A DNA stretch of 64,000 nucleotides, taken from contig OW240913.1 of NCBI GenBank assembly GCA_933207985.1, positions 355,063,554-355,127,553 of the forward strand, given 5' to 3'. This DNA comes from Pelobates cultripes. Taxonomy: Eukaryota > Chordata > Amphibia > Anura > Pelobatidae. The notes below the pieces were generated by a model. The model worked only from the letters and a program-made list of their open reading frames with translations, was not told the origin of the DNA and searched no databases. Positions 20,227-32,625 of this stretch are shown piece after piece. A program made the position numbers and the translations under genes. Position 1 is the stretch's first letter. Every line of letters begins with the position of its first letter.

Positions 20227-20489
20227 GAGACAATGTCACTGGAAGTCATCTTATAACGCAAGCTGGTGGGCTTGCAGTGGTTTATTTTCATTGTTTTCTG
20301 TTGTGCACATAAAACAGATATGCATTCAGTTTGGCTTTTTTTACTTTAAATTTTAAATTCTCTTTGAATTCTCACTTTAGTAAATTATACTAAGGGAGTG
20401 GAGAAACAGGATGCATTCACCGGCATCTCTCTGATTAATATACCAAAAAAAATGTAATCCTCAACTTGCTGTGCAGCAAGTGGGGATAA

Positions 20490-21082
20490 GAATGCCGAAC
20501 TGAACCGAATGACATTGGTCCGAATTGCCGAAGTGCTTTGGATTTCTGAAAAGTGGCAAGACAAGAGAGAGGGAGGGAAAATTATGTAAATGATGACAGG
20601 AATCTTGACCAATAAGCTAATTCCTGGCGCTGGGAGCCCTATACATGTGTAAGTGGTTATGGTGGCAATCCTGGCACTGGGAGCCCTACAGATGTGTAAG
20701 TGGTTGTGGTGGCAGTCCAGGCACTGGGAGCCCTACAGATGTGTTAGTGATTGTGGTGACAATCTTGGTACTGGGAGCCCTATAGATGTGTAAGTGGTTA
20801 TGGTGGCAGTCCTGGCAGAGCCCGGACTGCCACCACAACCACTTACCAGACGTGTGCAGCTCGTTTCATGCAATTTGGACATTCAGATGCTTACGAATGT
20901 CCAAAGTCCCGAAGTTCCGAATTGCCGAAGTTCCGAATAGCTAAAGTTCTGAATTGCCGAAGTTCGGTAGTTTGGAAGTGCGGAACCGAATGCCATTGGT
21001 CCGAATTGCAGAAGCAGACAAAGTTTTTTAGTTGCCTGAATTTCTGAATCGAACCAAATGTTTTGCCCATGCACATCCCTAA
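20490..21082 (-). mobile_element. hAT-like element relic with internal tandem repeat
   Basis: The right end, read on the minus strand, is TAGGGATGTGCATGGGCAAAACATT, a hAT-like terminus. The body contains many CCGAAGTTCCGAATTGCCGAA words. No matching left terminus or target duplication is evident. Confidence 0.45.
20625..20846. repeat. ~47-bp tandem repeat, four copies plus inverted end
   Basis: Four units of CTGGCACTGGGAGCCCTACA-GATGTGTAAGTGGTTGTGGTGGCAGT type. The array ends with an inverted partial unit (GGACTGCCACCACAACCACTTACC) at about 20823-20846. Confidence 0.85.
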
Positions 21083-22119
21083 ACACTGTTATGTTTTAAT
21101 TTATAAAGTGAATTCTGCCCTTTCAGAACCACAAAAACAGTTCATTTGAACATCATATGTCTAATGGGTACTGGTTTTTTTTTGTTTTGTTTTTCTATTT
21201 GACCTGTTATATATAAAAGCAGATATGTGCAGCCCTACAAGGAATGCATGAGTCTCGATTTAGCAGCTTTCTGAAATCACATAATTTATTTTTACGTTTT
21301 CACAGTTTCATTATGTACGAGAGGGGGTGCGTAATATCTAAATTTTTGCCAAGTTCTAAAAACACTAGCTACAGAAGGAAATCACGCTCGGTAGCTGATT
21401 ACAACTTGAACATAGTATACTTGTGTCTTTACACGCATTACCATTTAATGCTGTGTTATACTATTCTCAACGTCCTTTCTTGTCATAGCTTCGCATTGTG
21501 GACTCCCACGGTACTAATTACTGGAGTAGTTACTGTTTAGCAGATTTCATTCAAGACTTACAGCACGTTGTACGGAACTGAGAAGCAAATCTGTTGCTGC
21601 TGACGTTTTGTTTAAAGACTTGCCAACTGAACGTGGTTTAAACCTAATTTAGACAACTACAATAGTCTATTTCGAGTTATTAGATCAATGGTTCTTAATC
21701 CTTATTTGACAAAGACCCCCACTGCACACATGGCATTGGAATGGCAAACCAGTCTTCATTTGTAAAATCACCTAAATTACTCATTCGACAAGTGTTTTAT
21801 TAGTAATATTAAAGGGACATTCTAAAAACCATTCTAAAAATCTTTGTTTGTCCATAACATCTATAGCTAGTTTGGGTGGTAATGATATTAGAGTCCAGGG
21901 GATCAATTTCTCAGCAAACCTTTCATGCATTTTGAGAAAAAAACTGCTTAAAGCGGCACTGTCATGTTTTTGGTTTTCTTTCAGTTTTCCTTTGCTTATG
22001 CCCTTTATATGTGTTAAGACCTGCAGTGGTTATGGTGCTGCAGTCTTCTGTTCCCTTTCCCCAACAGCTGAGCATAAGTGATTATAGCTGCAGCAGGGGT
22101 TAGTGGAATAAGGTAGATG
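21083..22119. other. No gene seen
   Basis: AT-rich sequence with short open frames lacking any protein signature. Near 21690-21740 there is a repeat-like GGTTCTTAATCC-TTATTTGACAAAGACCCCCA segment. Confidence 0.4.
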
Positions 22120-22945
22120 AAATGCAGTTCCAAGGTGATTCTTCCCAGCAAATAGAATATCCCCCAAACATGAGCCCAGACTTCATGAAGGGTGTTACAG
22201 GAATTAATTTTATTGACACACACGGGCTTTTATGAGAAATCCTCCTGCAAGAGCACCTCCCACAGCAAACAAAAGACAACAGCCAATCAATGTACAGATT
22301 TACAGTAATACACGCCTCCTCTCTGCCTGGGAGATATTGAGATAAGTTAAGGAATAAACCAATTATCTCCAGGCAGAGAGCACACAATTTCCCCAAAACT
22401 TAGAACACCCCTTTTCCCACAAGGTATCCCCTGATAGCCCCGATCTGGGGGACAAACATATTCAAATTTCACCCAGATCGGTTCAGGGGTTCTGAAAAAG
22501 TGTGGAGGGTCCCTTTTACCGACAACACACGCGGCTCCTGCCCAAAACAGTTCCATGAATTCAGCGTGTGGGGTCGGTCAATTCACAAATCTGTAAAAAC
22601 CGAACAAAAGTCCTGAATGGATCCCCCTGGCTCATAGCAGCGATTGCTCCCCTTGTCCGTTCGCATAGAACTCCCGAACGGCGCCTCCCTGGCTGTTCGG
22701 GAAATACAAGACGCCGGCGTTCGGTAGTTTCAGCGCTGGTTCGCGAGGTCAAGTGTCCGATTTTAGTTCCAGACACTCGACGACCAAGTCCTGCTGACTG
22801 CCCTCGTGCGAACAAGATGGCCTCCGTTTTCTATTCCACGTGGCGTTCGGCTGTACGAACAGCGGCCGCCCAGGGAGCACTTAATAGCTGGTTCCTTTGT
22901 AGTTAATAAGCCAGGAGGGTGGTCAGCGTTCGGTAGTTTCAAACT
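22120..22945 (-). repeat. Candidate solo LTR, CpG-rich
   Basis: On the minus strand the order is a CpG-rich upstream part with repeated GAAACTACCGAACGC words, a CCAAT-type word (GATTGGCTG) near 22283, a CATAAAAGC TATA-like word near 22228-22236, then AATAAA at 22209-22214 and about 90 bp more. This promoter-then-poly(A) order suggests an LTR, but I cannot fix TG...CA ends or a target duplication. No internal retroviral genes adjoin it. Confidence 0.35.
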
Positions 22946-23917
22946 AACGAACTAATACATTCACTATACAGGTAGTACACAGGAAAAATACAGAATAAAG
23001 AAGAAAATGTCAATTAAAAGTCAATTTTCTTCACAATATGGTAATGATGACATCCACCATTGCAACTGGCCTTTATATTTATTATCTTTTCTTCCTTGTG
23101 CTGAATCTCAATACCTGGGTGCCTCCATTTAGTTCTCCTCTGTGCATGATGTCTGCAGTTTGTCTTGTGGGATTCTTTTTACTGATGGATTGTGGGTAAA
23201 TTATCTTAGCAACTGAAATGGAACTTTGTTCAAGCTCTGCCCATTCCCCAAATATCACACCCCCATGAGAAAAAGTACTCCCCATCACTTATGTGTAAAA
23301 AAAAAAAATAATAATAAAAAAAGGATACAATTTATTAAAGTGGCTCTGTTATCCCCACTCCAAAATGAGCAGTTCATAAAGCAAATATTTATATAAAATA
23401 TAGTCCCTTTGACTGTGATGGAATGTCAGTGAAATTCCAATGCAGTTAAAAGATATTCGTTAAGACAATTTAGGGGCTACTTTGCCTTATGTGTATTCCC
23501 TATGCCTGACAAAACCCGACAAAAGACAAAGATACCTCCATCGAGTTTTGTTTTTTCCCTAATTTCCCCCTATGGAAGATCTTGTGGTCTTGTCGATCCT
23601 CCATATCCATTCAACGTTAAACTCTTGTGCATGCGTAAGAGTACAATACTGACATGGGCTCCTGGCAGGTGAAGCAATAGGAGTTAAAAAGGACCACCCG
23701 GATGAGGATGCCCATGGCTGTGAGGGATCGGTTCAGTTAAGTGAAGCTCACTTTTACCTGCACCCAGCAGCTATCGCACAGCAAGCGGAGCTGTCACCAT
23801 CAGGGGTCTCTCTTTGCAAAATATGCAAGCGCTCTGCATATGCAAAACTCCTGGAGAGGAAATATCTTAATTTAAAAATAAATATAAATATTTAATTAAG
23901 AAAGAAGAAGGACATTT
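22946..23917. other. No gene seen
   Basis: Mixed sequence. Parts near 23330-23660 look like a decayed palindromic-MITE body, but no termini are clear. Confidence 0.4.
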
Positions 23918-24915
23918 TGTCAGGAACTGCTCTGTTCTGATGTCTGACCATGGCTTCTGGTATCCAGTGCTCTTTTACAATTCTTGTTTTGTTTTCCTTG
24001 GTTTTTCTGGTTTTCTATTCTATGTCTGGTTTTCTTTATGCTGGGTTTTCAGGGTTCATTCCTGTATTCCTTTTCTGGAATTCCCAGGTTCCAGGATTCC
24101 TTTATATAAGGGGTCCTCAAACACTGGCCCCCCAGATGTTGCTGAACTACAACTTCCATGATTCTCTGGCTATCTATGTAATTCAAAGAATCATGGGAGT
24201 TGTAGTTCAGCAAAATCTGGGGGGCCGGAGTTTGAGGACCCCTGCTTTATATGTTTGTTTTATGTTGCCACACCCGTTCCTTTTCCATGGTTCCTTTTGT
24301 TTCAGTTGGTTCCTGCAGGCAGATGCTTCAAGTCATCTGCTCCTTCCTTGCAGGTAAGTGCTGTATGTGTTTTATTATGGGGGGTTTTAGCAGACATTAG
24401 GCAGAGTAGGACTTATGGCAGGCTTATGCAATGTATGATCATATAATGTAACTAAATCCCCATGGTTTTCACATATAGTACTTAGTTATGTCTCCTCTTG
24501 TTTTGCCTAATATATTGTGTCTTGTTTTATTTTGTATTCCCAGTCCATGTACAGTCCTGTCCTGTCCTTCCCATGTTCTGTTATGTTTCCCTTTTGTATT
24601 GTTTATATGTTCTGGGTTTAGCTTTCTGTCCTTCTCTGGTTCTGGGTTCTACTAGTTTTGTCTTGTTTTCTTGTTTGGCGTCTATCCTAGTCTTCTCTTG
24701 TTTCTAGTACTGGATACATTTCAGCATTCATCTACTCTGGCTTCCACTAAGCTGCAACAGGGTCTTGGTATGTGGCCGCACAAACTCTGGTGCTCAACAC
24801 CAGGGGGCGTGTGGTTACCCTGCACCAGGCCCTAACTGTCCACTACCACGCTGAAGATGCTGCTTATTTCCACATCAGGCACAGGGGTCCCGGTCTTCGG
24901 ACTGCCACCCTGACA
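23918..24915. repeat. Solo LTR with nested MITE
   Basis: Bounded by TGTCAGG at the left and CCTGACA at the right, a perfect 7-bp inverted terminal pair with TG...CA ends. The flanks are CATTT and TATTT, a 5-bp duplication with one difference. Length is 998 bp, about 850 bp without the MITE and its duplicated site. The start shares CTGACCATGGCTT with the fragment at 51720-52085. No internal genes remain, so it is a solo LTR. Its family is not identified. Confidence 0.6.
24108..24244. mobile_element. hAT-type MITE, 137 bp
   Basis: A near-perfect palindrome starting AAGGGGTCCTCAAAC and ending GTTTGAGGACCCCTG, with an inner CAGATGTTGCTGAACTACAA arm. An exact 8-bp duplication CTTTATAT flanks it (24100-24107, 24245-24252). 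Inner arms resemble the MITEs at 32955 and 48718. Confidence 0.9.
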
Positions 24916-25280
24916 TATTTGAAGAGATCTGTTATCAACCCATACAGACAGAACCCAGTCCCATCCTATAGCTGCTCCAGGGGGCACTATACCAGGCATG
25001 TTATTATGTATCACTGTGTGAAGGCACAGCACGACCAGACTTCATGATCACCTCTCAAAGCTGGTAAATTGGAATTGTTTTGTCTTAGCTTTTATTTTAT
25101 TTATTGTAAAATATACATATTTATATAAACCATTTTAATTTTTGTATTTTACACAATGCCGGACTGCCTGGTACAGCCATAGCCTACTTTGCAAATTAAT
25201 TTAACCTGCACAATGCTGTACCCAAGAAAAGCTGCAGGAATTAATGTTTAACTTTCTTTACTCACCCACATAAGAGCTTT
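24916..25280. other. No gene seen
   Basis: AT-rich sequence without recognised content. Confidence 0.4.
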
Positions 25281-25600
25281 AATAGAATTTATTGGGTTGA
25301 GGAATGGTCATTTGCAGCAAAGTGACAACTCCAGGGACACTCCCCTTCTAACACAGTCCAGTCTTTTTGTGGCTGTCCAATCACACTTCCCAATACAGCT
25401 CAAAGATAGTTCCTGCCTCTTGATTGAGCCTTCACAATCCTGAGCTAAACAACCAGGACATAACAGGAGCAATTGTCTGACAGCCAGGAGGGCTGACAAC
25501 AAGGGTAATTTTAAAAAGGGTCAATTTCTATTGAAATCATCACTTTTTGTAAAATGAAAGAGAAGACACACTCTTCACACATAAAGCATTTCTTTTTAAG
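25281..25600. repeat. MITE-like repeat copy (family shared with 54440 and 56700)
   Basis: Contains TGGCTGTCCAATCACACTTCCCAATACAGCTCAA and AGACACACTCTTCACACATAAAGCA, both repeated at 54530-54690; the first appears inverted near 56960-57000. Termini are not clear in this copy. Confidence 0.55.
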
Positions 25601-25636
25601 CATCTTTATGTCAGTGTGTGTATGGTTCGGTTCCGT

Positions 25637-26523
25637 ACAGCGAGGCAAACAAGGCATTTGCCTTGGGCGGCAATTTCCAGGGGGCGGCAAAAAACGCCAC
25701 CCCCAAATGCCCAGGCAAATACCCTGTTTGCCTCATTTTATGGGAGTCCAAGAGGTGGCCAGCTGGCCACCTTACGGCTCCCCCGGGCGGGCAGGCAGGC
25801 AGGAGGCGAGGGAGCACTTTCCCCTGAGCTCTCTGCTCAGCTCCTTCACACGACCGGCAATAATGCCGGGAGCCGGAATATGACATCATATATCGGCTCC
25901 CGGCATCACTCTATGGCGCGCAAGGGAGCTGAGCAGAGAGCTCAGGGGAAAGTGCTCCCTCGCCGGTCTGGCCGCCTTCCTGCCCAGCAGCCCCACTAGA
26001 CCCCAGGTGAGAAATCCACCCAGCTATCCCAAAAGTAAGGAGGCTGGGTGGATTTAAATTAAAAAATAATAATAATAATTGTAAGTGTGGGGAAATGTGT
26101 GTGTTTGTGTTTCAGTGAATGTGTGTGAGTGTGTGTGTGAATGTGAGTGAGTGTGTGTCTGTCAGTGAGCGTGTTTCAGTGAGTGTGTGTGTGTCAGTGA
26201 ATTTGAGTGAGTGTGTGTATCTGTCAGTGAATGTGTATGTGTCGGTCAGTCAGTGTGTATGTGTCGGTCAGTCAGTGTGTGCGTCTGGCAGTGAGACTGT
26301 GCGTCTGTCAGTGAGTCTGTCAGTGAGCGTGTGTCCGAGTAAGTGTATGTTTGTCTATCAGTGTGTCAAATCAGTGAGTGTGTGTATGTCATTGTTTGTC
26401 AGTGTATGTGTGTCTGTCAGTCAAAGTGCAGCTTTGGCAGGAAGGGGTGGGGAAAATTTAACTTGGGGGGGGTGCCCAAGTACCGACCTGCCTAGGGCAG
26501 CACAAAACCTAAATACACCACTG
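25637..26523 (+). mobile_element. hAT-like element with microsatellite
   Basis: Left part CAGCGAGGCAAACAAGGCATTTGCCTTGGGCGGCA and right end GGCAGCACAAAACCTAAATACACCACTG resemble hAT-like termini (CAGTGG-type). An internal palindrome (about 25820-25960: CTCTCTGCTCAGCTCC... and its inverse) lies before a TGTG/AGTG array. No clear 8-bp duplication is seen, and the left end is diverged. Confidence 0.55.
26095..26425. repeat. (GTGTGTCAGTGA)-type microsatellite
   Basis: Low-complexity GT/CAGTGAGTG words; produces a spurious 154-codon frame. Confidence 0.9.
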
Positions 26524-26625
26524 GCTTTGGTGTGTGCATATGTGTGTGTGTGTATCTGTGTGTTTTCCAGTGTGTGTATCTGACTGTGCATGTATGTGTC
26601 ATTGTGTGTATCTGTGTATGTGTGT
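26524..26625. repeat. (TG)n-rich microsatellite
   Basis: TGTG/TATC words between two hAT-like elements. Confidence 0.8.
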
Positions 26626-27658
26626 GCAGGGGCGGCTCTAGACTTTATGAGGCCTTAGGCGAAACTCAAACACGAGGTCCCACTAACATCCAAACTGAAA
26701 AAAATAGGGTTGCATCTTGTGTGTGTAAGGTCGCCATATTGAAAGGTGGCTTGCAGAGCTGGATACAGAGAGTTAGTCTCTGCATTCATTGTTCAAAAGC
26801 TTACAGTGTTGCAGCTTCCTGTGCCCCTGCATTGTGAGCGCTCTGGCTGTAGTTGTAGCATAGTTTGCAAACAAAATTAATTTGTAATAAATGTAATTTG
26901 TGATTATGCTAACCGTTTATACACAATTGTGGGGTATGGTTGTATAGCCTGGCGGTCGTGTATAAATAAGTACTGGTGTACTTGGTTTGAGGAGGGAGTG
27001 TGACAGGGCAAGTGGAGGTAAGTGTGTCAGGACAAAGTGTGTCAGGGTTGGGGTGAAGGGTAAATGTGGCATGGCTGGAGGATGGAGTGTGACCGGATTA
27101 AGGGGGGGGAGATTATTGGGACAGGGTGAGTGTGACAGGATTAAAGGCATTAATATGACAGGATAAGTGTGGCAGGGTTTTGGGGGAGAGTGTGACAGAG
27201 TGAGAGAAGGTGAGTGTGACAGAATTAGGGGGGTTAATTTGACAGGGTGATTGTGGCAGAGAGAGGGCAGATGAGCTTAACAGGATTAGGCGTTATTAAT
27301 GGGATGGATGCGTGAAGGGGCTGGCAGTATGTATGGGGTGGTGACAGTGTGAGGGGAGTATGGTGACACTAAATTGTAGGGGGTGACAGTGCATGGGGTG
27401 CATGACAGTGCATGTGTGAGGGGGTGACAGTGTGTATGAGGGATGGTGACTGTGTGAGGGGACATCACTTCCTCCCATGCAGCCGTTAAGCAAGGGGCCA
27501 GGACGCGCTGTTAAAGCGCCACAGCGTGGACCGGACCCCTGCTGGAACATGCTCACTGGGTGGCCCTAAGTGTATGGCCACAATACCAGCAACACGGGCC
27601 CATTAGGTAAATTTTTTTTTTAACATTTTTTTTAATGCTGGCGGCGGGGCCTACGGTG
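26626..27658 (+). mobile_element. hAT-like element relic, GTGACAG-rich
   Basis: Starts CAGGGGCGGCTCTAGACTTTATGAGGCC, a typical CAGGGGCGG-type hAT-like end. The body has many GTGTGACAGG-GTTAG words from about 26995 to 27460 that form an imperfect ~35-40 bp tandem pattern. Its right end is uncertain and could extend to 28489, where a reverse CCGCCACTG end occurs; flanks do not duplicate. Confidence 0.45.
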
Positions 27659-27815
27659 TATCAGTGTGTGTGTTTGTGTGTCAGGGTGTGTATGTGTTGG
27701 TTTGTGTATCTATGTGTATATGTTTTAGGGGGCTTATATGTGTGTATATGTGTGTTATTGTGGATGTATATCTGTGTAAGTATGTATACATGTGACAGTC
27801 TGTGTATATGCGCAT
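27655..27815. repeat. (TGTG/TATG) microsatellite
   Basis: Low-complexity GT-rich run with TGTGTATATGTG words. Confidence 0.85.
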
Positions 27816-28435
27816 AGATCTCAGCAATCAAACAGAAATACAACAAATATCAAACACACAAAGAGAAAACTACACACACTGACCGGAGATAAACACCTAT
27901 CAATTGTGTTTTCTAAAGAGGGTTATAGAGGTATATAGGGCTTAAATATAAATATAAAATAAACAATGAGACCGGTAACTTACCCAAAAAGGGTATGGAA
28001 ACCTGACTCACACAAGATACTTCAAGGTAAATTCCAAAATACTTTATTAGAGAAAATACAAAGATTATAAAATTATACAAACAACGTGTAGTGTAGAATG
28101 TAGAATGGTACTAAGACTTCTGAAACTTAGTTCCAAATGTATCTATGGAGCTCCAAATACTATAACAAGAGAGTAAATATAAGAACAAAGTGTCAAATTG
28201 TTTCCAAAGGTGTCCTAACAGTAGTTATAAATATATGTATTCAGTATAAACGGAAAGGGCACGATGGAGTAACATTCTAAGTTGGAGAAAGTTCATTCAA
28301 AAACATGCTCAGATTCAAAAGCACAAATACTGCTCACAAATACAACCCAGCATGGATGGGCAAATGGTAGATCCCCAGCTGGTATAGCATAGTGGGAGTT
28401 AAACAGATGGAGATCTACCACACTTGTGCTGGAGG
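27816..28435. other. No gene seen
   Basis: AT-rich sequence; contains a CAAAATACTTTATTAGAGAAAA-type stretch common in repeat bodies. No coding signal. Confidence 0.4.
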
Positions 28436-28489
28436 GGGCCCGAAAAACATTCTTGCACCGGGGCCCTCTCTGCGTTAGTTCCGCCACTG
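28436..28489 (-). mobile_element. hAT-like terminus
   Basis: On the minus strand CAGTGGCGGAACTAACGCAG is followed by GGGCCCCGGTGCAAG, a hAT-like end. The opposite end was not found. Confidence 0.5.
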
Positions 28490-29334
28490 GTCCCTATATA
28501 TTAACTGGATCTATATATAATTATCACTGTTTTTCTAAGTGCCTGGAATCTCCAAGCCTCTGCGGTATTAAAATATAAATATTCTCCCTTTTTATGTTAT
28601 AGTGCTTGATGTGCTGAAAGTGGGATGAAACAGACTGTTTATCTGAGCGTAAGTAAAACTCACACGGCTTCATCTTGAACTGAAAAACAATATTTATACC
28701 CAATTCTTTACTATTTTGGTTTTCTGTAAAGGTCGCTCTTACAGACAAGTGACTAATCATCATTATTTTTCAGAAGGAAATTAATGGTGTGTATCTCAGT
28801 CTTGAATAGGAACTATCAAACCTTTGTTGATAACTGATCCATTTTACGTCACCCCAGAAAACACTGTTGATGTTTTTGTTTTTTGAGGGGTGAAGTGCAA
28901 AACGTAAGTACAACCACGTTCAGCGCACTGCAATGCAGTAGACCGCATATTCATGATGTACGCCTTCCCATAATGCCTTGTCCTCCAGGCACCTCATCCC
29001 CATAATGGTCTGCATGAAGACCAGAGATGTAACTGGTAACTTTTTTTTGTCCTATTGAATAAAGTGGCTGCAACAATAAAACAAACAAGGAACAGACTCG
29101 TATCATGTCAGGTAACTGCGAATAGCATTCTCCCTCACAAGGACATTTTATTTATTTGTAACACCTTTCCAGTAAAAAACGAAACAATGTGACCAAAAAA
29201 ACCTCTAGCTCTATAGCTGTCCAGACAAGGCTGCTACATGATGCCTATCATTGTCTCCCCCTTTTGCAAGTAAAATTGCACATATAATTTAAGTCATACA
29301 AATGATTATAGAGTTAGGGACCCAGTTACCTGAG
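28490..29334. other. No gene; LINE-tail-like fragment near 29145
   Basis: Mostly unassigned. At 29145-29180 the sequence TTTATTTATTTGTAACACCTTTCCAGTAAAA is the reverse of a tail seen at 41166-41201 (TTCCTGGTAAAATATTTTATAAATAAATAA), probably an L2-like 3' end. Confidence 0.4.
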
Positions 29335-29919
29335 AGGGACACTATAGTCACCAGAACAACTACAGCTTATTGAATTTGTTCTGGTGAGTAGAATCATTAC
29401 CTTTAGGCTTTTTGCTGTAAACACTGTCTTTTCAGAGAAAATGCAGTGTTTAAATTAAAGCCTAGTGATAACTTCACTGGCCACTCCTTGTGGCTACTAG
29501 AGGTACTTCCTCGGGCAGTGCTGCACAGTAAGCAGCACTGCCCTTCAGTGTATCCACGCATGCAGACACTGAACTTTCCTCATAGAGATTCATTGATTCA
29601 ATCTCTATGAGGAGAGCAGATTGGCCAGGGCTGTGTTTGGCTTGTGCTGGCTCTGCCCTGATCTGCCTCCTTAACAGTCTCAGCCAATCCTAAGGGGAAG
29701 CATTGTGATTGGCTCAGACCACCACTTCTGATGATGTCAGCAGAAAGCCGGCAGGTCAGAGGCAGACAGGGGCAGAGGCAGTAGCTGCAGACTTGAATAC
29801 AAGTACGATTTTACTATATTTAGGAAGACAAGAGGGGATCAGGGTGGCTAGATGGTGGTTTTAACACTATAGGTTCAGGAATACATATTTTTGTTCCTAA
29901 TCCTATAGTGTCCCTTTAA
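29335..29919. mobile_element. Palindromic MITE, GGGACACTATAG family
   Basis: Starts GGGACACTATAGTCACCAGAACAACTACAGC and ends CCTATAGTGTCCCTTTAA; termini are inverted repeats. It belongs with copies at 34224, 36517, 55577 and 55916. Confidence 0.75.
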
Positions 29920-29995
29920 CCCCTTAAGTACAGTTGACATGTGTGACATGTCATGATTCCCTTTTATTCCAGAAGTTTGGTCCTTAAGGGGTTAA
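29917..29995. mobile_element. Small MITE, TTAACCCCTTAAG family
   Basis: 79 bp from TAACCCCTTAAGTACAG to GGTCCTTAAGGGGTTA; inverted ends. It abuts the previous MITE with shared TTAA. A second copy in opposite orientation is at 41347-41427. Confidence 0.7.
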
Positions 29996-30497
29996 AGGAC
30001 CACTATAGGCACCCAGACCACTTCAGCTTAATGAAGTGGTCTGGGTGCCAGGTCCAGATAGGATTAACCCTTTTTTTTTTATAAACATAGCAGTTTCAGA
30101 GAAACTGCTATGTTTACACTGAGGGTTAATCCAGCCTCAAACGCCTCTAGTGGCTGTCTCATTGACAGCCACTAGAGGCGCTTGCGTGCTTCTCACTGTG
30201 AAAATCACAGTGAGAAGACGTCAGCATCCATAGGAAAGCATTATGAATGCTTTCCTATGAGACTGGCTGAATGGGCGCGCGGCTCCTGCCGGGCATGCGC
30301 ATTCAGCCGATGGCGTCGCTAGGAAGAAGGAGAGGAGGAGGAAAGCTCCCCGCCCGGCGCTGTAGCAAGGTATGATTTTAACCCCTTCCTCTCTCCAGAG
30401 CCCGGTGGGAGGGGGACCCTGAGGGTGGGGGCACCCTCAGGGCACTATAGTGCCAGGAAAACGAGTATGTTTTCCTGGCACTATAGTGGTCCTTTAA
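29994..30497. mobile_element. Palindromic MITE, AAAGGACCACTATAG family
   Basis: Starts AAAGGACCACTATAGGCACCCAGACCACTTC with an immediate internal hairpin, and ends GGCACTATAGTGGTCCTTTAA. A second copy is at 33368-33846. Both ends sit on TTAA. Confidence 0.8.
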
Positions 30498-32559
30498 AGG
30501 GTTACTCCAACTATTATAACATAGAAGCCCACTTTAGTGGTTATTATGCCGTGTTATTATATTATTAATTGGGTAATTTAAGGAGTATCCACTTGGTGCC
30601 ACAATAATTTTACTATATAAACTATTAATTACTTGTTCATTAAGCGCCACCATACTCACACTTATTAATAAATTTTTTTGTTTAGAAAATGTGGTGAGTT
30701 TACCATGCTGCTAATTCTCTGTTAAACTGTCTCCCCAGCACCAATCTTCGCTTGCCAGAGTCTCAAAATCCATCTATTCATTCCAGCCTTTCATAACCAT
30801 TATGTGTAACCTCCATGTCTCTTGTGGAGATGTAACACGTGTGAAGAGCTTTGAGTCCATACACGGCTTTTCAGGATAAACATGCTATAATATCATTATC
30901 AGAATTCATAAATTATTTGGGATTACTGCAGAAAACTGCTGGAGATCTAGATGTTAAAATCCATGAATTTAACGAGGCAGCATTTGTCTACACGCAATTT
31001 CGAGCGCAAATTTAAGCCTTTCTTTGATTAACAAATAAACTATGCATCAAACAGAGCTTAGCTCTTCCAAGCTGATTCAATAATGACTTCAATAGGAACA
31101 TCACAATGAAGCTGGACCTGGCATAGATAAAGTAGCTTAAAAGATGCCACTTACTCAACGTCCTTGCTCTGTCACAACGTGTCAGGAGGATGGTAGTAGT
31201 TTGTGCTTTATGTGCAATGATTTATAGGGCAATTTAGCCAACAAACAAGTGTTTCTTTTCTATCCTAACGTCCCTATTTTCTAGGTGCCCCATATTGTTG
31301 GTGTGTCTGACTGTATAACAGAACAATAGAACTCCCAGTAATGTGAGTAAACTACAATAAATGTTAGAAATCAGTCTGTGTAAATAAAATACATTGTCCT
31401 TATTCTAAATAACATTTTAGTTCTATAAATTGTTATTAGCAAGTCACCCAAAAAAATATTCTCGGAATAACCCCACACCTGGCCACACCGCCACTCACTC
31501 CTAAAATGAAAGTGGCCCTCTTTGTCCATTTGAAATGTTGGAAGATGTAGCAAGATTTGTAGACATGCACCACTGGACATGGCAGAGTCTTGACATTTAA
31601 ACACTGTAAATTCAGGGTCTAGAAAACTACAGTGGTGTTTTCAATAAACAGAGAATTGTGTGAAATTGACAAATTAGTTTTGAGCATTTAAAGCCAATAT
31701 ATCTGAGATATAAAGATTCTTTTACATTGGCTCAGCCATTTTGACCTCACATTTACAATACTTATTTAAATTCTTCACAATAAAGGAAATAACTCCCTTC
31801 TAAAGGACATTCTATTCACTATAATCATTTAATCTCTGTGAAGAATTGGTGATAGAGCCTGGAGTCCCCGAGTACTGTCGCTCCATTCACTGATAAAGGA
31901 ACACTATAATGTCATGGTCCCTGGCCACCCACAGCCCGGCCCCCACTGGAGGTTTGGCTAAAGTAGAGATTACACACTTCCTTGTAGTCATACCCATTCA
32001 TATCTACAATGGGAGCTCTGATAGGCTAAAAGCAGTTAGTTGACCCTCGGTCAATTACATCTGCCCAATGCTGTTCAAACTAATACTTCCTCATTAGCCC
32101 AAGCCACATAGGTTTTAATGTTTAGCATTAAAACATAAAAAACATTAAGGACTAAATCTAAAAAATATTATACCTTGAATATTTTTTTTAAAATACACAA
32201 CAATATATATACACATACACACATGCACATATACATAGACACGCAAAGTGGTGGTGAATTCAAATCCAACTGGCAAAAACCCAACTAATAGAATTTCGAA
32301 AACCTCTTACTAATGCTAAGGCTTCTAGCAGTTGGATTCTGTTTGTAGTTAAACACAGGCAGGAAATCCGATGAGGGACAGGCTTTCAGTGGTGATTCAG
32401 ACACACACACTTCACTAGCAATAATAATTTTAAAGAGACAGCTCCTAGTTAAATATCTAAACAGCCAGCAGATGTAGAGGTATATATATTTAAAATTAAA
32501 TACACATCAGCGCAACTCTGGTGTCAAGGTGCAGAGGACTCTGTGTCTGAGCACATAGT
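30498..32559. other. No gene; weak MITE fragments
   Basis: Starts with a GGGTTACTCCAACTATTATAAC fragment resembling a MITE start and has AAAGGAACACTATAATG at 31897-31913. A (CACATA)-rich run lies at 32205-32240. No protein similarity in the small frames. Confidence 0.4.
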
Positions 32560-32625
32560 CCTAGTTCTCAAATGTAGTGTATAGCGCTGCGGAATGTTGG
32601 CGCTGTAAAAAGAATTGTAATTGTA
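32560..32625 (+). repeat. L2/CR1-like LINE tail fragment
   Basis: GTATAGCGCTGCGGAATGTTGGCGCTGTAAAA, the same tail as at 285-441. Confidence 0.6.

Noticed and set aside
25554..25999. Overlapping ORFs of 92-127 codons on both strands
   Set aside because: They lie in a hAT-like repeat with an internal palindrome; no protein signature.
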